Positions 54,905-63,340 of a DNA stretch of 64,000 nt are shown here, piece after piece; the stretch's first letter is position 1, and each line of letters opens with the position of its first letter. The DNA is from Prochlorococcus sp. AG-402-L09 (GTDB lineage Bacteria; Cyanobacteriota; Cyanobacteriia; PCC-6307; Cyanobiaceae). The stretch lies in NCBI GenBank assembly GCA_003216715.1, contig QCIK01000002.1, forward strand, positions 124,001-188,000. Reading direction: 5' to 3'. The notes under the pieces were generated by a model. The model did no database searches and had not been told where the DNA came from. It saw only the letters and a list, made by a program, of their open reading frames with translations. The translations under genes and the position numbers were made by a program.

Positions 54905-56395
54905 TTATTGAAGCTTGATAGATGGTGATGAAATCTGATTAGGATTAATAAAGTTAGAAATTTTTCTAAGACCTTGATAACTCATTAGGAACTTCAATAT
55001 TGCTTTTGTACATGTTAAGGCCGTAAACAAGCTCAACACAACACCAATACCCAAGGTAGCGGCAAAACCTTTTACAAATCCAGTGCCCAAATAAAATAAC
55101 GTAATACAGCTTATTAAAGTAGTTAAATGACCATCAATTATTGATGAAAAAGCGTTTTTAAAACTTGCATCTATTGAACGAATCAAGGTATTACCATTGC
55201 GTAATTCTTCCTTTAATCTTTCAAAAATAAGAACATTAGCGTCAACAGCCATTCCTATGCTTAAGATAAACCCAGCTATACCTGGAAGAGTAAGAGTCAC
55301 TGGGAGTAGTGCATAAATAGAGAGGGTGAAAAGGGAGTAAAAAGACAATGCCAAGACGGCAACAAATCCAGCTAGTTTATAGATAAAGATCATAAAAATA
55401 CCTACTAAAAGCAAGCCTGTGAGAGCGGCAAAAAGACTGAGACGAATATTTTGTGTCCCTAGAGAAGGTCCTATAGTTCTTATCTGAATAATTTCAATAG
55501 GTAGAGGCAAAGCTCCCCCCCTTAATTGAACTTCTAAATTTCTAGCATCGTCAGCTGTAAAATTGCCGCTTATTGTCGCGGCCCCTCCAGTAATACCGGC
55601 TGTTTCAAATTGCTTACCAACACTTGCTTCGCTATATGAAATACCATCAATAACGATTCCAAGCAATCGAGGGGTGCCAGCGATGGATTTTGTAAGGTCT
55701 GCAAATAATTCACCTCCCTCATTATTGAAGCTTAAAGTAACTTCCCAATTATTAGTATTTTGATCTTGTCGTCTTCCTGCATTTGTCAAATATTGTCCAG
55801 TTAATGATGTCGGTTCAAACAGACCTGCAATGTCAATACTTATTTTATTCCTTAAAAGATTGAATTGATCGACATCTAATATTTGGTCGGATTGAATACT
55901 ATATTTTTCGAATAATTGATTAATTTCATTATTAATATTGATCTCCTTTATTAATTGAGCTGAATTATTATTCTCTTCTAATAATTTAATAATAGATTCA
56001 ACGCTATTTCGTTGAGTTTGTAGATCTCTTAATTGCGCCGCTGTACCATTTTTCTGAATTCTAAATTCTAATAGAGCAGTTTCCCCTAATACTTTCGCTG
56101 CACCAGAGGGATCTTGCTCTCCTGGAAGTTCTAATAACAATTGATTTGTTCCTACAGTTTGAAGTTGTGAATCTGAAACTCCTAATCCGTTTACCCTCTT
56201 ATCAAGAACAGCTTTAACTCCTTCTATTTCATTGGGGGTGATTTTTGTAATTTCCTGAGTAGGCTGAACCTCTAGAGTTAGTTGACTACCTCCGCGTAGA
56301 TCCAATCCTAATTGGAAAGGTATATTGGTGCATATAAAAATACTTAATACTGCAAAAATGATGACAACAAGAAACCAATAATTCTTTCTACCCAT
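54905..56395 (-). CDS. secD: Protein translocase subunit SecD
   Basis: Partner of SecF in the Sec system, 496 residues. The N-terminal helix is followed by LGLDLRGGSQLTLEV, a large periplasmic P1 domain (VLDKRVNGLGVSDSQLQ; LLLELPGEQDPSGAAKVLG), and six C-terminal helices with LPGIAGFILSIGMAVDANVLIFERLKEEL. It starts 2 bases after the pdhB stop, so pdhB-secD-secF form one transcript, with a possible 73-residue ORF at the end. Confidence 0.96.
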   Translation of the reverse strand: MGRKNYWFLVVIIFAVLSIFICTNIPFQLGLDLRGGSQLTLEVQPTQEITKITPNEIEGVKAVLDKRVNGLGVSDSQLQTVGTNQLLLELPGEQDPSGAAKVLGETALLEFRIQKNGTAAQLRDLQTQRNSVESIIKLLEENNNSAQLIKEININNEINQLFEKYSIQSDQILDVDQFNLLRNKISIDIAGLFEPTSLTGQYLTNAGRRQDQNTNNWEVTLSFNNEGGELFADLTKSIAGTPRLLGIVIDGISYSEASVGKQFETAGITGGAATISGNFTADDARNLEVQLRGGALPLPIEIIQIRTIGPSLGTQNIRLSLFAALTGLLLVGIFMIFIYKLAGFVAVLALSFYSLFTLSIYALLPVTLTLPGIAGFILSIGMAVDANVLIFERLKEELRNGNTLIRSIDASFKNAFSSIIDGHLTTLISCITLFYLGTGFVKGFAATLGIGVVLSLFTALTCTKAILKFLMSYQGLRKISNFINPNQISSPSIKLQ

Positions 56396-56397
56396 TA

Positions 56398-57387
56398 TTA
56401 ATCTACTCCACCATTATTAATAATTTTTTCAGCAGCATCTACGATCTGATGAGGTTGAATAATAGTTAAGTTTTCTAAGTTTCCATTGTAAGGAGTCGGA
56501 ATATCCTGACTGCTTAAACGAACAGGAGGAGAATCTAAATCATCGAAGCAATTCTCAGTAATCAAAGACATTAACTCAGCCGCAATACCACCTGTTTTCA
56601 TACATTCTTCAACAATAATTACTCTATGAGTTTTTCTTATAGATTTAGATATAGTTTCCATATCAAAAGGCTTAAGACTGATTAAATCAATCAATTCAAC
56701 ATCAATTCCTTTCCCTTCAAGAAGCTCAACTGCTTTCAAACAGTGGTGACGCATTCTCGAATAAGTCAAAATCGTAATGTCACTTCCCTGCTTTACAAGA
56801 TCGGCTTGATCCAAGGCACAGACATAATCACCCTGAGGCAGCTCTTCTGTGAGATTGTATAGAAGAACATGTTCAAAGAAAAGAACTGGATTATTGTCTC
56901 TAATAGCCGCTTTCATTAGACCTTTAGCATTCGTGGGAGTACTACAAGCCACAATTTTTATACCAGGAACTGCATGAAAATAGGCTTCAAGTCTTTGACT
57001 GTGTTCAGCGCCTAATTGCCTTCCAACGCCACCAGGTCCTCTAACAACTGTTGGAATCGTAAAATTCCCACCGCTCGTGTATCTAAGCATTCCCATATTG
57101 TTGGATATTTGATTAAACGCAAGTAACAAAAAACCCATATTCATCCCTTCTACGATTGGCCTTAAACCTGTCATGGCAGCACCAACAGCCATACCAGTAA
57201 AACTATTTTCAGCAATTGGTGTATCTAAGACTCTGAACTCTCCATATTTTTCATACAAATCTTTTGTAACTTTATAAGAGCCGCCATATTGTCCAACGTC
57301 CTCACCCATTACGCAGACCAAAGGATCTCTGTCCATTTCTTCATCAATTGCTTCACGAAGAGCATTAAATAAAAGAGTCCCTTTCAC
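56398..57387 (-). CDS. pdhB: Pyruvate dehydrogenase E1 component, beta subunit
   Basis: The 329-residue beta chain of the E1 enzyme that decarboxylates pyruvate to feed acetyl-CoA synthesis. [25 protein letters not shown] at the start, [21 protein letters not shown] and [27 protein letters not shown] are diagnostic blocks of the thiamine-dependent E1 beta fold. The start is GTG at 57387. The alpha subunit is not in the window. It precedes secD by 2 bases. Confidence 0.96.
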   Translation of the reverse strand: MKGTLLFNALREAIDEEMDRDPLVCVMGEDVGQYGGSYKVTKDLYEKYGEFRVLDTPIAENSFTGMAVGAAMTGLRPIVEGMNMGFLLLAFNQISNNMGMLRYTSGGNFTIPTVVRGPGGVGRQLGAEHSQRLEAYFHAVPGIKIVACSTPTNAKGLMKAAIRDNNPVLFFEHVLLYNLTEELPQGDYVCALDQADLVKQGSDITILTYSRMRHHCLKAVELLEGKGIDVELIDLISLKPFDMETISKSIRKTHRVIIVEECMKTGGIAAELMSLITENCFDDLDSPPVRLSSQDIPTPYNGNLENLTIIQPHQIVDAAEKIINNGGVD

Positions 57388-57449
57388 AGAATTAACAGAT
57401 CGTCCGGATTACCGGTTTGTTATTCCAAACTATCTCAAACAGTGCCTAA

Positions 57450-57545
57450 TTACCCACCTGCTGCAAAAGTCGATAACAGCAATATGGAAAGCAACATTCC
57501 AGGAGAGAGTAATAAAACAAGAAGTCCTAAATCATGAAGAGTCAT
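57450..57545 (-). CDS. Undescribed 31-residue single-helix protein upstream of pdhB
   Basis: An ATG-TAA frame that reads MTLHDLGLLVLLLSPGML and ends with a second hydrophobic stretch and FAAGG. Almost all residues are hydrophobic, as in single-helix subunits of photosystems or the b6f complex, but it matches none of PsaM, PsbM, PsbX, PetL, PetM or PetG that I can recall. It lies on the same strand between DUF3082 and pdhB (63 bases before the pdhB start). No clear ribosome-binding site is visible. Confidence 0.5.
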   Translation of the reverse strand: MTLHDLGLLVLLLSPGMLLSILLLSTFAAGG

Positions 57546-57581
57546 GGAAAGATCTAAATATGACAATTTAATAGTTAAATG

Positions 57582-57944
57582 CTAGTCAGTTTTCTCCTTG
57601 TTGCCTTCAATCAAACTTCGAATAAATACTAAAAACAAACCCAGTCCAATAAACCCAAACGTAAAAGTTGCAAGAAAACTAATTCCAATAATTAGTGTTT
57701 TAAAACCCGAAGCAATACTCTGGGCTATTGGTGAAGAATAATTCGGACTATGAATAGAAAAATATAAAACTATTTTTTTACTAATAAAAAGGCTTAACAA
57801 GCTAAAAGATAAACTGGTAATCGAACCTGAGAGAAAGCTTAAGGGGCCTTTCTTTGCTTCAGAACTAGTGTTAACTACGGGACTTGCTGATGAATTAGCT
57901 AATTCATCAGATTCGTTTTTAAACCCATTACTAGGTGAATTCAT
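57582..57944 (-). CDS. DUF3082 family membrane protein
   Basis: A 120-residue protein with a polar, Ser/Asn-rich start (about 1-33) and two or three hydrophobic helices (about 38-60, 77-92 and 97-112). The second-half pattern SPIAQSIASGFKTLIIGISFLATFTFGFIGLGLFLVFIRSL is the DUF3082 core known from cyanobacteria and plastids. The function is unknown. Its start overlaps the end of ispE by 14 bases. Confidence 0.82.
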   Translation of the reverse strand: MNSPSNGFKNESDELANSSASPVVNTSSEAKKGPLSFLSGSITSLSFSLLSLFISKKIVLYFSIHSPNYSSPIAQSIASGFKTLIIGISFLATFTFGFIGLGLFLVFIRSLIEGNKEKTD

Positions 57945-58890
57945 TTCTTAATTGAACTCCATTTGATTTCATTGAGCATGCCCAAGCTGATAAACCAGCT
58001 CTTTCAAATTCATTAACATGTTCTTTTAATACTTTATTTGCTTGGTTATAATTTTCAAACAATGCAAAACAACTTGGACCAGAACCACTCATCGAAACGA
58101 GGCGGGAATGTGGTAAACGAGACAATATATTTAAAGACTTTTCAACTTCTGGTGTCATAGGGCGAACGATTTTTTGTAAATCATTTTGTATTTCTTGACG
58201 ATCATCTAAAAGCGACTGATCAGACCAGTCATTAGATCTGATGATGTTTCTCTTGATTTCAAAATCCCTATCATTTATAAGATAGCTATCACCATAGTTC
58301 TCTTTATATGATTTATATGCAACTGGTGTAGAAACTTGAATTGAAGGGTCTTTAACCAAAATAAGACCCAAATCAAACTGATCATATTTTAATTTTTCTA
58401 AAATTTCACCTCTGCCAAAACATATCTGCCTCCCTCCTGATATACAAAATGGGATATCTGAGCCTATTTCTTTTGATAACTCCTCTAATTCCTTAGTCTT
58501 AAGATTTAATTTCCAGAGTTTATTTAATCCAACCAATGTTGCAGCTGCATCTGTAGACCCGCCTGCTAGTCCTGCACCAATAGGAATATTTTTTTCAAGT
58601 ACAATATCTACACCTAATTCATTATTTTGTACTTTATTTCTCAACAATTTTGCGGCTTTTATTATTAAATTGTCATCACCATTACTAATATCGTTATTAT
58701 TAGATTTAAGAGTAATATTATGATCTGAACTATTTATCATCTTCAATTGATCACTTAAATTAATACTTTGCATGACCATTGCTAATTCATGAAAGCCATC
58801 GGTCCTAATACCTAAAACCTCTAAATGTAGATTAATTTTTGCATGTGCTTCTGCAATAAGAAAATCATCATTTGCTTTGGAGGGGACCAT
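57931..58890 (-). CDS. ispE: 4-diphosphocytidyl-2-C-methyl-D-erythritol kinase
   Basis: GHMP kinase of the MEP isoprenoid pathway. From the ATG at 58890 it is 319 residues, opening MVPSKANDDFLIAEAHAKIN; this ATG follows the ksgA stop by one base and is preferred to a GTG at 58902. The ATP-binding glycine loop is NIPIGAGLAGGSTDAAA (about 98-114), and the SMSGSGPSCFALF block is near the C-terminus. It belongs to the same pathway as dxs, 18 kb away. Confidence 0.96.
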   Translation of the reverse strand: MVPSKANDDFLIAEAHAKINLHLEVLGIRTDGFHELAMVMQSINLSDQLKMINSSDHNITLKSNNNDISNGDDNLIIKAAKLLRNKVQNNELGVDIVLEKNIPIGAGLAGGSTDAAATLVGLNKLWKLNLKTKELEELSKEIGSDIPFCISGGRQICFGRGEILEKLKYDQFDLGLILVKDPSIQVSTPVAYKSYKENYGDSYLINDRDFEIKRNIIRSNDWSDQSLLDDRQEIQNDLQKIVRPMTPEVEKSLNILSRLPHSRLVSMSGSGPSCFALFENYNQANKVLKEHVNEFERAGLSAWACSMKSNGVQLRNEFT

Positions 58891-58891
58891 T

Positions 58892-59746
58892 TTAAATAAC
58901 ACAAGTTTCTTTTAAAGCTTTTGCCAAGGCAAACCAATTGGAAGGTGAAATTTCCTGTGGTCTTTGATCAAGACTAATACCTCTGTAGTCAAAAAATTCC
59001 TTTATCTGATCGTTGGAAGTAACAAAACTTCCAATCGTGTTTCGTAATTTCTTTCTTCTACCTGCAAAAGCATGCTTCAAAAGTTTCTCTAATAAATTCC
59101 CTATCTCATAAAAATCCGGCTCACTTGATAAGAAGGGCTTAATCATGACTACTTTGGAATCTACCTTGGGTGCCGGTTGAAAACATTTAGAAGGCACATC
59201 ACATACGTCCTGACATTTTGCTAAGAGCTGAATCCGTACACTTAAAGCACTAAAATTACTAGTTCCGGGGAGGGCAACAAGTCTTTGCGCCACTTCTTTC
59301 TGCATAAGTAAAACTAAAGTTTCAAAACTATTTTCAGGTGCTTTTCTTAATTCGCCAATCAATCTTTTTAATAGTGGGCCTGTGATGTTGTAAGGAATAT
59401 TAGCGACAACTTTATTAATAATTAGTCCATTTTCAGCCTCCAGTGGAGCAGAGAGAACATCTCCCTCTCTCAAACTAAATTTACTTTGATGACTAAAACG
59501 TTTTTTCAAACCAACGACTAAATCTCTATCTAGCTCAATTGCTTGAATGAATCTTGCTTGGGATTCAATTAATTTTTCAGTTAAAGCACCTTTACCTGGA
59601 CCAACCTCTAAGACGCAATCGTCAGGATTCAATTCGGCAGCCTTGACTATTTGATTCAATACATCCTGATCTTTCAACCAATGTTGTCCAAAGCGTTTTC
59701 TAGGAATATGCCTAAAACTACTCAAAGTGTTATCACCCAAACGCAA
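58892..59746 (-). CDS. ksgA: 16S rRNA dimethyladenosine transferase
   Basis: Dimethylates two adenosines near the 3' end of 16S rRNA (RsmA/KsgA). The 284 residues open with FRHIPRKRFGQHWLKDQDVLNQ, and the SAM site is VLEVGPGKGALTEKLIE (about 43-60). VANIPYNITGPLLKRLI carries the catalytic NIPY. KVDSKVVMIKP and FAGRRKKLRNTIGSF are further family blocks. The predicted start is TTG at 59746. It is coupled to ispE, an arrangement also known in other bacteria. Confidence 0.95.
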   Translation of the reverse strand: MRLGDNTLSSFRHIPRKRFGQHWLKDQDVLNQIVKAAELNPDDCVLEVGPGKGALTEKLIESQARFIQAIELDRDLVVGLKKRFSHQSKFSLREGDVLSAPLEAENGLIINKVVANIPYNITGPLLKRLIGELRKAPENSFETLVLLMQKEVAQRLVALPGTSNFSALSVRIQLLAKCQDVCDVPSKCFQPAPKVDSKVVMIKPFLSSEPDFYEIGNLLEKLLKHAFAGRRKKLRNTIGSFVTSNDQIKEFFDYRGISLDQRPQEISPSNWFALAKALKETCVI

Positions 59747-59848
59747 AATCTCATAACCACATTAGAAACGATCACATATTTCACTCAAATAAAACTAAAT
59801 TATTTAAAATATAATAACAAGAAAATCTTCAATTAATATTTTTATTAA

Positions 59849-60214
59849 ATGACTTTTGATAGCCATAGCCTTGAGCGCCTAAAAGAGCTAGGACGTCAAC
59901 TTCCTAAAGAGTTGTCAAAACCTCAATCAAATGAATTAAAGAATCAAAAAGAAGAAAAAAATCAAAAGTTACATCCTGTAGAAACCGAAACCAACCCTGA
60001 ACAACTTTTTCGAGAGTTGATGGAAATAAGTCCAGATGGAAATGTTCCACCTCATTTACTAGAAAGATTAAAAAACCTAGAATCAAATAATGTGAAAATT
60101 TCTTCCACTTCAGATCCACAGATTAATGAAAATTCTAAGGATCTTTCGGCTGAAGATGCCCTAAACCTATATACACAATTTCAACAATTTCTACTCGAAG
60201 ATGATATCGATTAG
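59849..60214 (+). CDS. Hypothetical protein upstream of rlmH
   Basis: A 121-residue hydrophilic protein, rich in Glu, Leu, Asn and Gln. The start SLERLKELGRQLPKELSKPQ and the middle LLERLKNLESN repeat an L-ER-LK-L pattern, so it may hold two short helical hairpins around a disordered linker (about 28-50). It ends with AEDALNLYTQFQQFLLEDD. No family is recognised. The start of rlmH is 10 bases downstream, so it is likely in one transcript. Confidence 0.65.
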   Translation: MTFDSHSLERLKELGRQLPKELSKPQSNELKNQKEEKNQKLHPVETETNPEQLFRELMEISPDGNVPPHLLERLKNLESNNVKISSTSDPQINENSKDLSAEDALNLYTQFQQFLLEDDID

Positions 60215-60224
60215 AAATATTTTT

Positions 60225-60662
60225 ATGCTTAATATTTCACACTATAAAATCGTTGCCATAGGAAAAATAAAAAAAAGGTGGATTCAAGAAGGTATAGAAA
60301 TGTATTTAAAAAGATTACCTGGCTTAGAAGTGATAGAAATAAAAGACAGCACACAAATAAAAGAAGAACACACAATCAAAGGAATCATCAGCAAGAATGA
60401 AATACTCGTAACTCTTAATGAAAATGGTCAATCTTTCACATCAAAACAACTAGCAACAAAACTTCTAAACTCTCACAATCAAAATATTACTTTTGTTATC
60501 GGAGGTGCATCGGGACTTCCTTCTTCCCTCAATAATTCCGCCTCTTGGCAATTAAGTCTTTCATCTTTTACTTTTCCTCATGAAATAGCTCGTCTTTTAC
60601 TAATAGAACAACTTTACCGCGCAAAAACCATTACCCAAGGAGGTCCTTACCACAAGGAATAG
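60225..60662 (+). CDS. rlmH: 23S rRNA (pseudouridine1915-N3)-methyltransferase
   Basis: A SPOUT-class methyltransferase that modifies 23S rRNA helix 69. From the ATG at 60225 it is 145 residues. YKIVAIGKIKKRWIQEGIEMYLKRLP opens it. The trefoil-knot SAM site is FVIGGASGLPSSLNN, and FPHEIARLLLIEQLYRAKTI is the C-terminal dimer block. An upstream in-frame ATG at 60201 overlaps the preceding gene; I prefer the later start because family members begin near the KIVAIG strand. Confidence 0.94.
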   Translation: MLNISHYKIVAIGKIKKRWIQEGIEMYLKRLPGLEVIEIKDSTQIKEEHTIKGIISKNEILVTLNENGQSFTSKQLATKLLNSHNQNITFVIGGASGLPSSLNNSASWQLSLSSFTFPHEIARLLLIEQLYRAKTITQGGPYHKE

Positions 60663-60683
60663 AGCAGGAACGGATGCATTAGC

Positions 60684-60697
60684 AGTTCATTTGTACT
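60684..60697. promoter_or_regulatory. LexA-box-like site upstream of umuD
   Basis: AGTTCATTTGTACT matches the cyanobacterial LexA consensus RGTACNNNDGTWCB, as I recall it, with one mismatch on either strand (AGTTC for AGTAC). A -10-like TACAAT overlaps its right end (60697-60702). It lies 26 bases before the umuD ATG at 60723. Its position before a known SOS gene supports the reading. Confidence 0.65.
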
Positions 60698-60722
60698 ACA
60701 ATAGATTGCATTGGTCTGGCCT

Positions 60723-61169
60723 ATGCAATCAAGTAGCTCTTACTCTTCCTCAAAGGAAAGTTTGTCGACGCGATTAATTCCATTAGTAAAAGAAACTATT
60801 TCTGCAGGTTTTCCTTCTCCTGCCGAAGACTACATAGAACTCGGTATCGATCTAAATAAATACTTAATCAAAAATCCAATAAGTACGTTCTTTCTACGTG
60901 TAAGCGGTAATTCAATGAATAACGCAGGAATTTATAATAATGATTTATTAATAATAGATCGCAGTATAAAACCGAGTCCTGGTCATGTTGTAGTTGCTCT
61001 CTTGGATGGAGAATTCACTTTAAAAAGACTTATAAAAAAGCAAGATAATTATTATCTGAAAGCAGATAAAGAAAATTATCCCGCAATAAGCTTATATGAA
61101 TATATAGATATACAAATATGGGGAGTCGCGATTTATTCGATACATGAACTACAAAAACAAAAAGTCTAA
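60723..61169 (+). CDS. umuD: UmuD-type self-cleaving SOS protein
   Basis: A peptidase S24 protein that, after RecA-stimulated autocleavage, activates UmuC as DNA polymerase V. From the ATG at 60723 it has 148 residues. The cleavage pair is A28-G29 (Cys-Gly in E. coli), the catalytic serine is S64 in VSGNSMNNAGI and the lysine is K101 in GEFTLKRLIKK. There is no N-terminal DNA-binding domain, so it is not LexA. A TTG at 60711 would add four residues. The stop is 2 bases before umuC. Confidence 0.92.
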   Translation: MQSSSSYSSSKESLSTRLIPLVKETISAGFPSPAEDYIELGIDLNKYLIKNPISTFFLRVSGNSMNNAGIYNNDLLIIDRSIKPSPGHVVVALLDGEFTLKRLIKKQDNYYLKADKENYPAISLYEYIDIQIWGVAIYSIHELQKQKV

Positions 61170-61171
61170 TT

Positions 61172-62449
61172 ATGTCCAAAGCAATTCTTCAAATTGATGG
61201 GAACAATTTTTATGCCTCATGTGAACAAATGATCGATCCTTCCACGAAAGGAAAGGGCTTAGTTGTACTTTCGAATAATGATGGATGCATAATAGCTCGA
61301 AGTTCAGAGGCAAGAAAAATGGGAATTCCTATGGGACAGCCCTATTTCAAGTTAAAGAATAAGCTGACTCAATTAAATATAAATGTGAGAAGTTCAAATT
61401 ACGAGCTTTACGGTGATCTAAGTAATCGATTAATGCAGCTACTAAGAAAAAATTGTGAAGAACTAGAAATCTACTCTATAGATGAAGCATTTGGAACGAT
61501 AAAACGTCCAAAAGGAAAGTGCTTATATCAATGGGGGAAAGATTTAAGAGCTTTGGTTTATCAAAACATAGGAATACCAATATCTATCGGCATTGGTGAG
61601 ACAAAAGTTCTATCAAAGATTTCTAACCAACTAGCAAAAAAAATACAAACTAATTCAGGTATATTTGATATAGGTATTATTCAAAATAAAGACCATTATC
61701 TTAATCAAATCAAAGTAGATAAAGTTTGGGGTATAGGAAAAAAAATGTCGATATGGCTAAAGAATAAAGGGATAACTAATGCACGAGAACTTAGAGACAT
61801 GTCAAGCGACCAAATTAAAGGAAAGTATGGTGTAGTTGGTCTACGCATTCAAAATGAATTAAAAGGAAACATCTGTATCCCTATAAAAGAGAGCTCATCA
61901 GATCGAAAAGAAATCTGCGTAAGCAGGAGTTTTTCATATCCCATAGATAGCTTAGAAGATTTGAACCAAGCAATCATTAAATATGTTTTAATAGCAAGTG
62001 CTAAGTTGCGAAAATACAATCAATTATCTTCAGCTATTACAGTTTTTACGAATACAAATACTCATTCAAAAGATTTTATGAGAAGTGAAGCAACAGAAAA
62101 GATAAGCGTTCCAACATCCAACTCAAAAATCATGATTGAAAAAAGTCAATCGCTAACAAAAGAAATTTTTAAACCTTATAACAAATTTATAAAGGCTGGT
62201 GTAATATTGCATAAACTTCAAAGAAACAAATACAAACAGAACCTAATGTTTGATTCAAAAAATATTCAAGAAGAATTATATCTACAGAAACTTGATAATC
62301 TAATAGATAATATTAATTCAAAAAATGGTATAGATACAATAAATTGGGGATCATCAATTATGGAAAAAGAGTGGGGACCGCGAAGAAAAAAACTATCTAG
62401 TATAATTACAACAAATATAGAAAATATTCCAACTATATATGCTCATTAG
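61172..62449 (+). CDS. umuC: UmuC-type Y-family DNA polymerase
   Basis: Error-prone lesion-bypass polymerase, 425 residues, about the E. coli length. Catalytic acids are visible: D9 in ILQIDGNNFYASCEQM and D104-E105 in EIYSIDEAFGTIK. SNNDGCIIARSSEARKMGIPMGQP is diagnostic of UmuC, and VWGIGKKMSIWLKNKGI is the thumb/HhH region. The C-terminal DUF4113-like end (NWGSSIMEKEWGPRRKKLSS) is present. It is co-transcribed with umuD and presumably under LexA control. Confidence 0.95.
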   Translation: MSKAILQIDGNNFYASCEQMIDPSTKGKGLVVLSNNDGCIIARSSEARKMGIPMGQPYFKLKNKLTQLNINVRSSNYELYGDLSNRLMQLLRKNCEELEIYSIDEAFGTIKRPKGKCLYQWGKDLRALVYQNIGIPISIGIGETKVLSKISNQLAKKIQTNSGIFDIGIIQNKDHYLNQIKVDKVWGIGKKMSIWLKNKGITNARELRDMSSDQIKGKYGVVGLRIQNELKGNICIPIKESSSDRKEICVSRSFSYPIDSLEDLNQAIIKYVLIASAKLRKYNQLSSAITVFTNTNTHSKDFMRSEATEKISVPTSNSKIMIEKSQSLTKEIFKPYNKFIKAGVILHKLQRNKYKQNLMFDSKNIQEELYLQKLDNLIDNINSKNGIDTINWGSSIMEKEWGPRRKKLSSIITTNIENIPTIYAH

Positions 62450-62546
62450 AAGATAGTATAATATTTACCAATGATGTTACATATTACAATTTAATAAAAG
62501 GTTTATGCTAAGTTAGAAGGATAAAAATAATAAAATAAAAAAGATA

Positions 62547-63005
62547 ATGGAGTTCATAGAGTTTTTAGATAGAACGGAAATAGAAATAATAAAGATGGTA
62601 GAAAAAGCAGGATATAAAACAGCAGAAAATACAAAACTATGTTCAGCAGGTGAAAATTATGTAGGCTTTTTAAATAGGAGAAAAAAAGAAATTATCATTT
62701 GTACTAAAAATGCAAAGAAGAGAGAGCAATATACTCTTCTGAGAAAGAAAGATAAGGATATTTTTGAAAGGACAGCCTTACATATAAAAAAAGCTATAAG
62801 ACATGAAGCTGTTCATGTTGCACAAGAATGCAATAATGGAAACTTATTGAAAATAGATAGAAAACTATCAATGAACCCAGCGAAGATAAATTCTTTAAAA
62901 GGATCTACAAGAATATCCGGAGAAGAAGAAAAAGAAATACAAGCATATATATTAGAAGACAAACCAAGATTAATAAAAAATGAATTGAGAAAATATTGTC
63001 TATAA
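62547..63005 (+). CDS. Putative zinc peptidase-like protein with HExxH motif
   Basis: A 152-residue, Lys/Glu-rich protein on the same strand as umuDC, 97 bases downstream. The motif RHEAVHVAQECNNGN places H86-E87-A-V-H90 as a classical HExxH zinc site in a predicted helix, and EEEKEIQAYILED (about 126-138) could supply a third ligand (E130 or E137), as in gluzincins. Two cysteines (C32, C52) lie in the N-terminal half. No signal peptide or membrane segment is seen. I do not recognise the family, and substrate and link to SOS are unknown. Confidence 0.65.
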   Translation: MEFIEFLDRTEIEIIKMVEKAGYKTAENTKLCSAGENYVGFLNRRKKEIIICTKNAKKREQYTLLRKKDKDIFERTALHIKKAIRHEAVHVAQECNNGNLLKIDRKLSMNPAKINSLKGSTRISGEEEKEIQAYILEDKPRLIKNELRKYCL

Positions 63006-63018
63006 TGATTAATTAATA

Positions 63019-63318
63019 TTAATTATCTCTAAGTAATTGAATAGCTTTTAATTTACTACTAAAAATTAAAACCATTCCTTGATCCAAATATGAAATTCCA
63101 ATATAATTCTTAACAGCTTGTGAATTCACAAGAGCTGTTCCACATGTTTCAAGTATAAGCACAGGGAGAGTTGCATTTGATCCCTGCATCCTCTGGAGAT
63201 CTAGAGATTGTCGTACAGCCAAATTTGCTTTAATAAATCCAATTTTATTGATAAAATCTGTCCAAAGATCATTAGATAAAGAACATTGATCCAAATTAAA
63301 GGGTGAGTTATTATTCAT
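63019..63318 (-). CDS. Hypothetical protein downstream of dnaG
   Basis: A 99-residue protein from the ATG at 63318 (a TTG directly precedes it). Apparent strand-helix pattern: DLWTDFINKIGFIKANLAVRQ helix, then ATLPVLILETCGTALVNSQ and GMVLIFSSKLKAIQLLRD. It has no membrane segment or catalytic motif. I do not recognise the family. It follows the dnaG-like reading frame after about 20 bases on the same strand and is convergent with the HExxH gene. Confidence 0.65.
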   Translation of the reverse strand: MNNNSPFNLDQCSLSNDLWTDFINKIGFIKANLAVRQSLDLQRMQGSNATLPVLILETCGTALVNSQAVKNYIGISYLDQGMVLIFSSKLKAIQLLRDN

Positions 63319-63340
63319 CAATAAATATAATTATAGAAAA

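Noticed and set aside
59651-59836. Plus-strand frame of 61 residues at the 5' end of ksgA
   Set aside because: Mostly antisense to ksgA, low-complexity, with no start signal.
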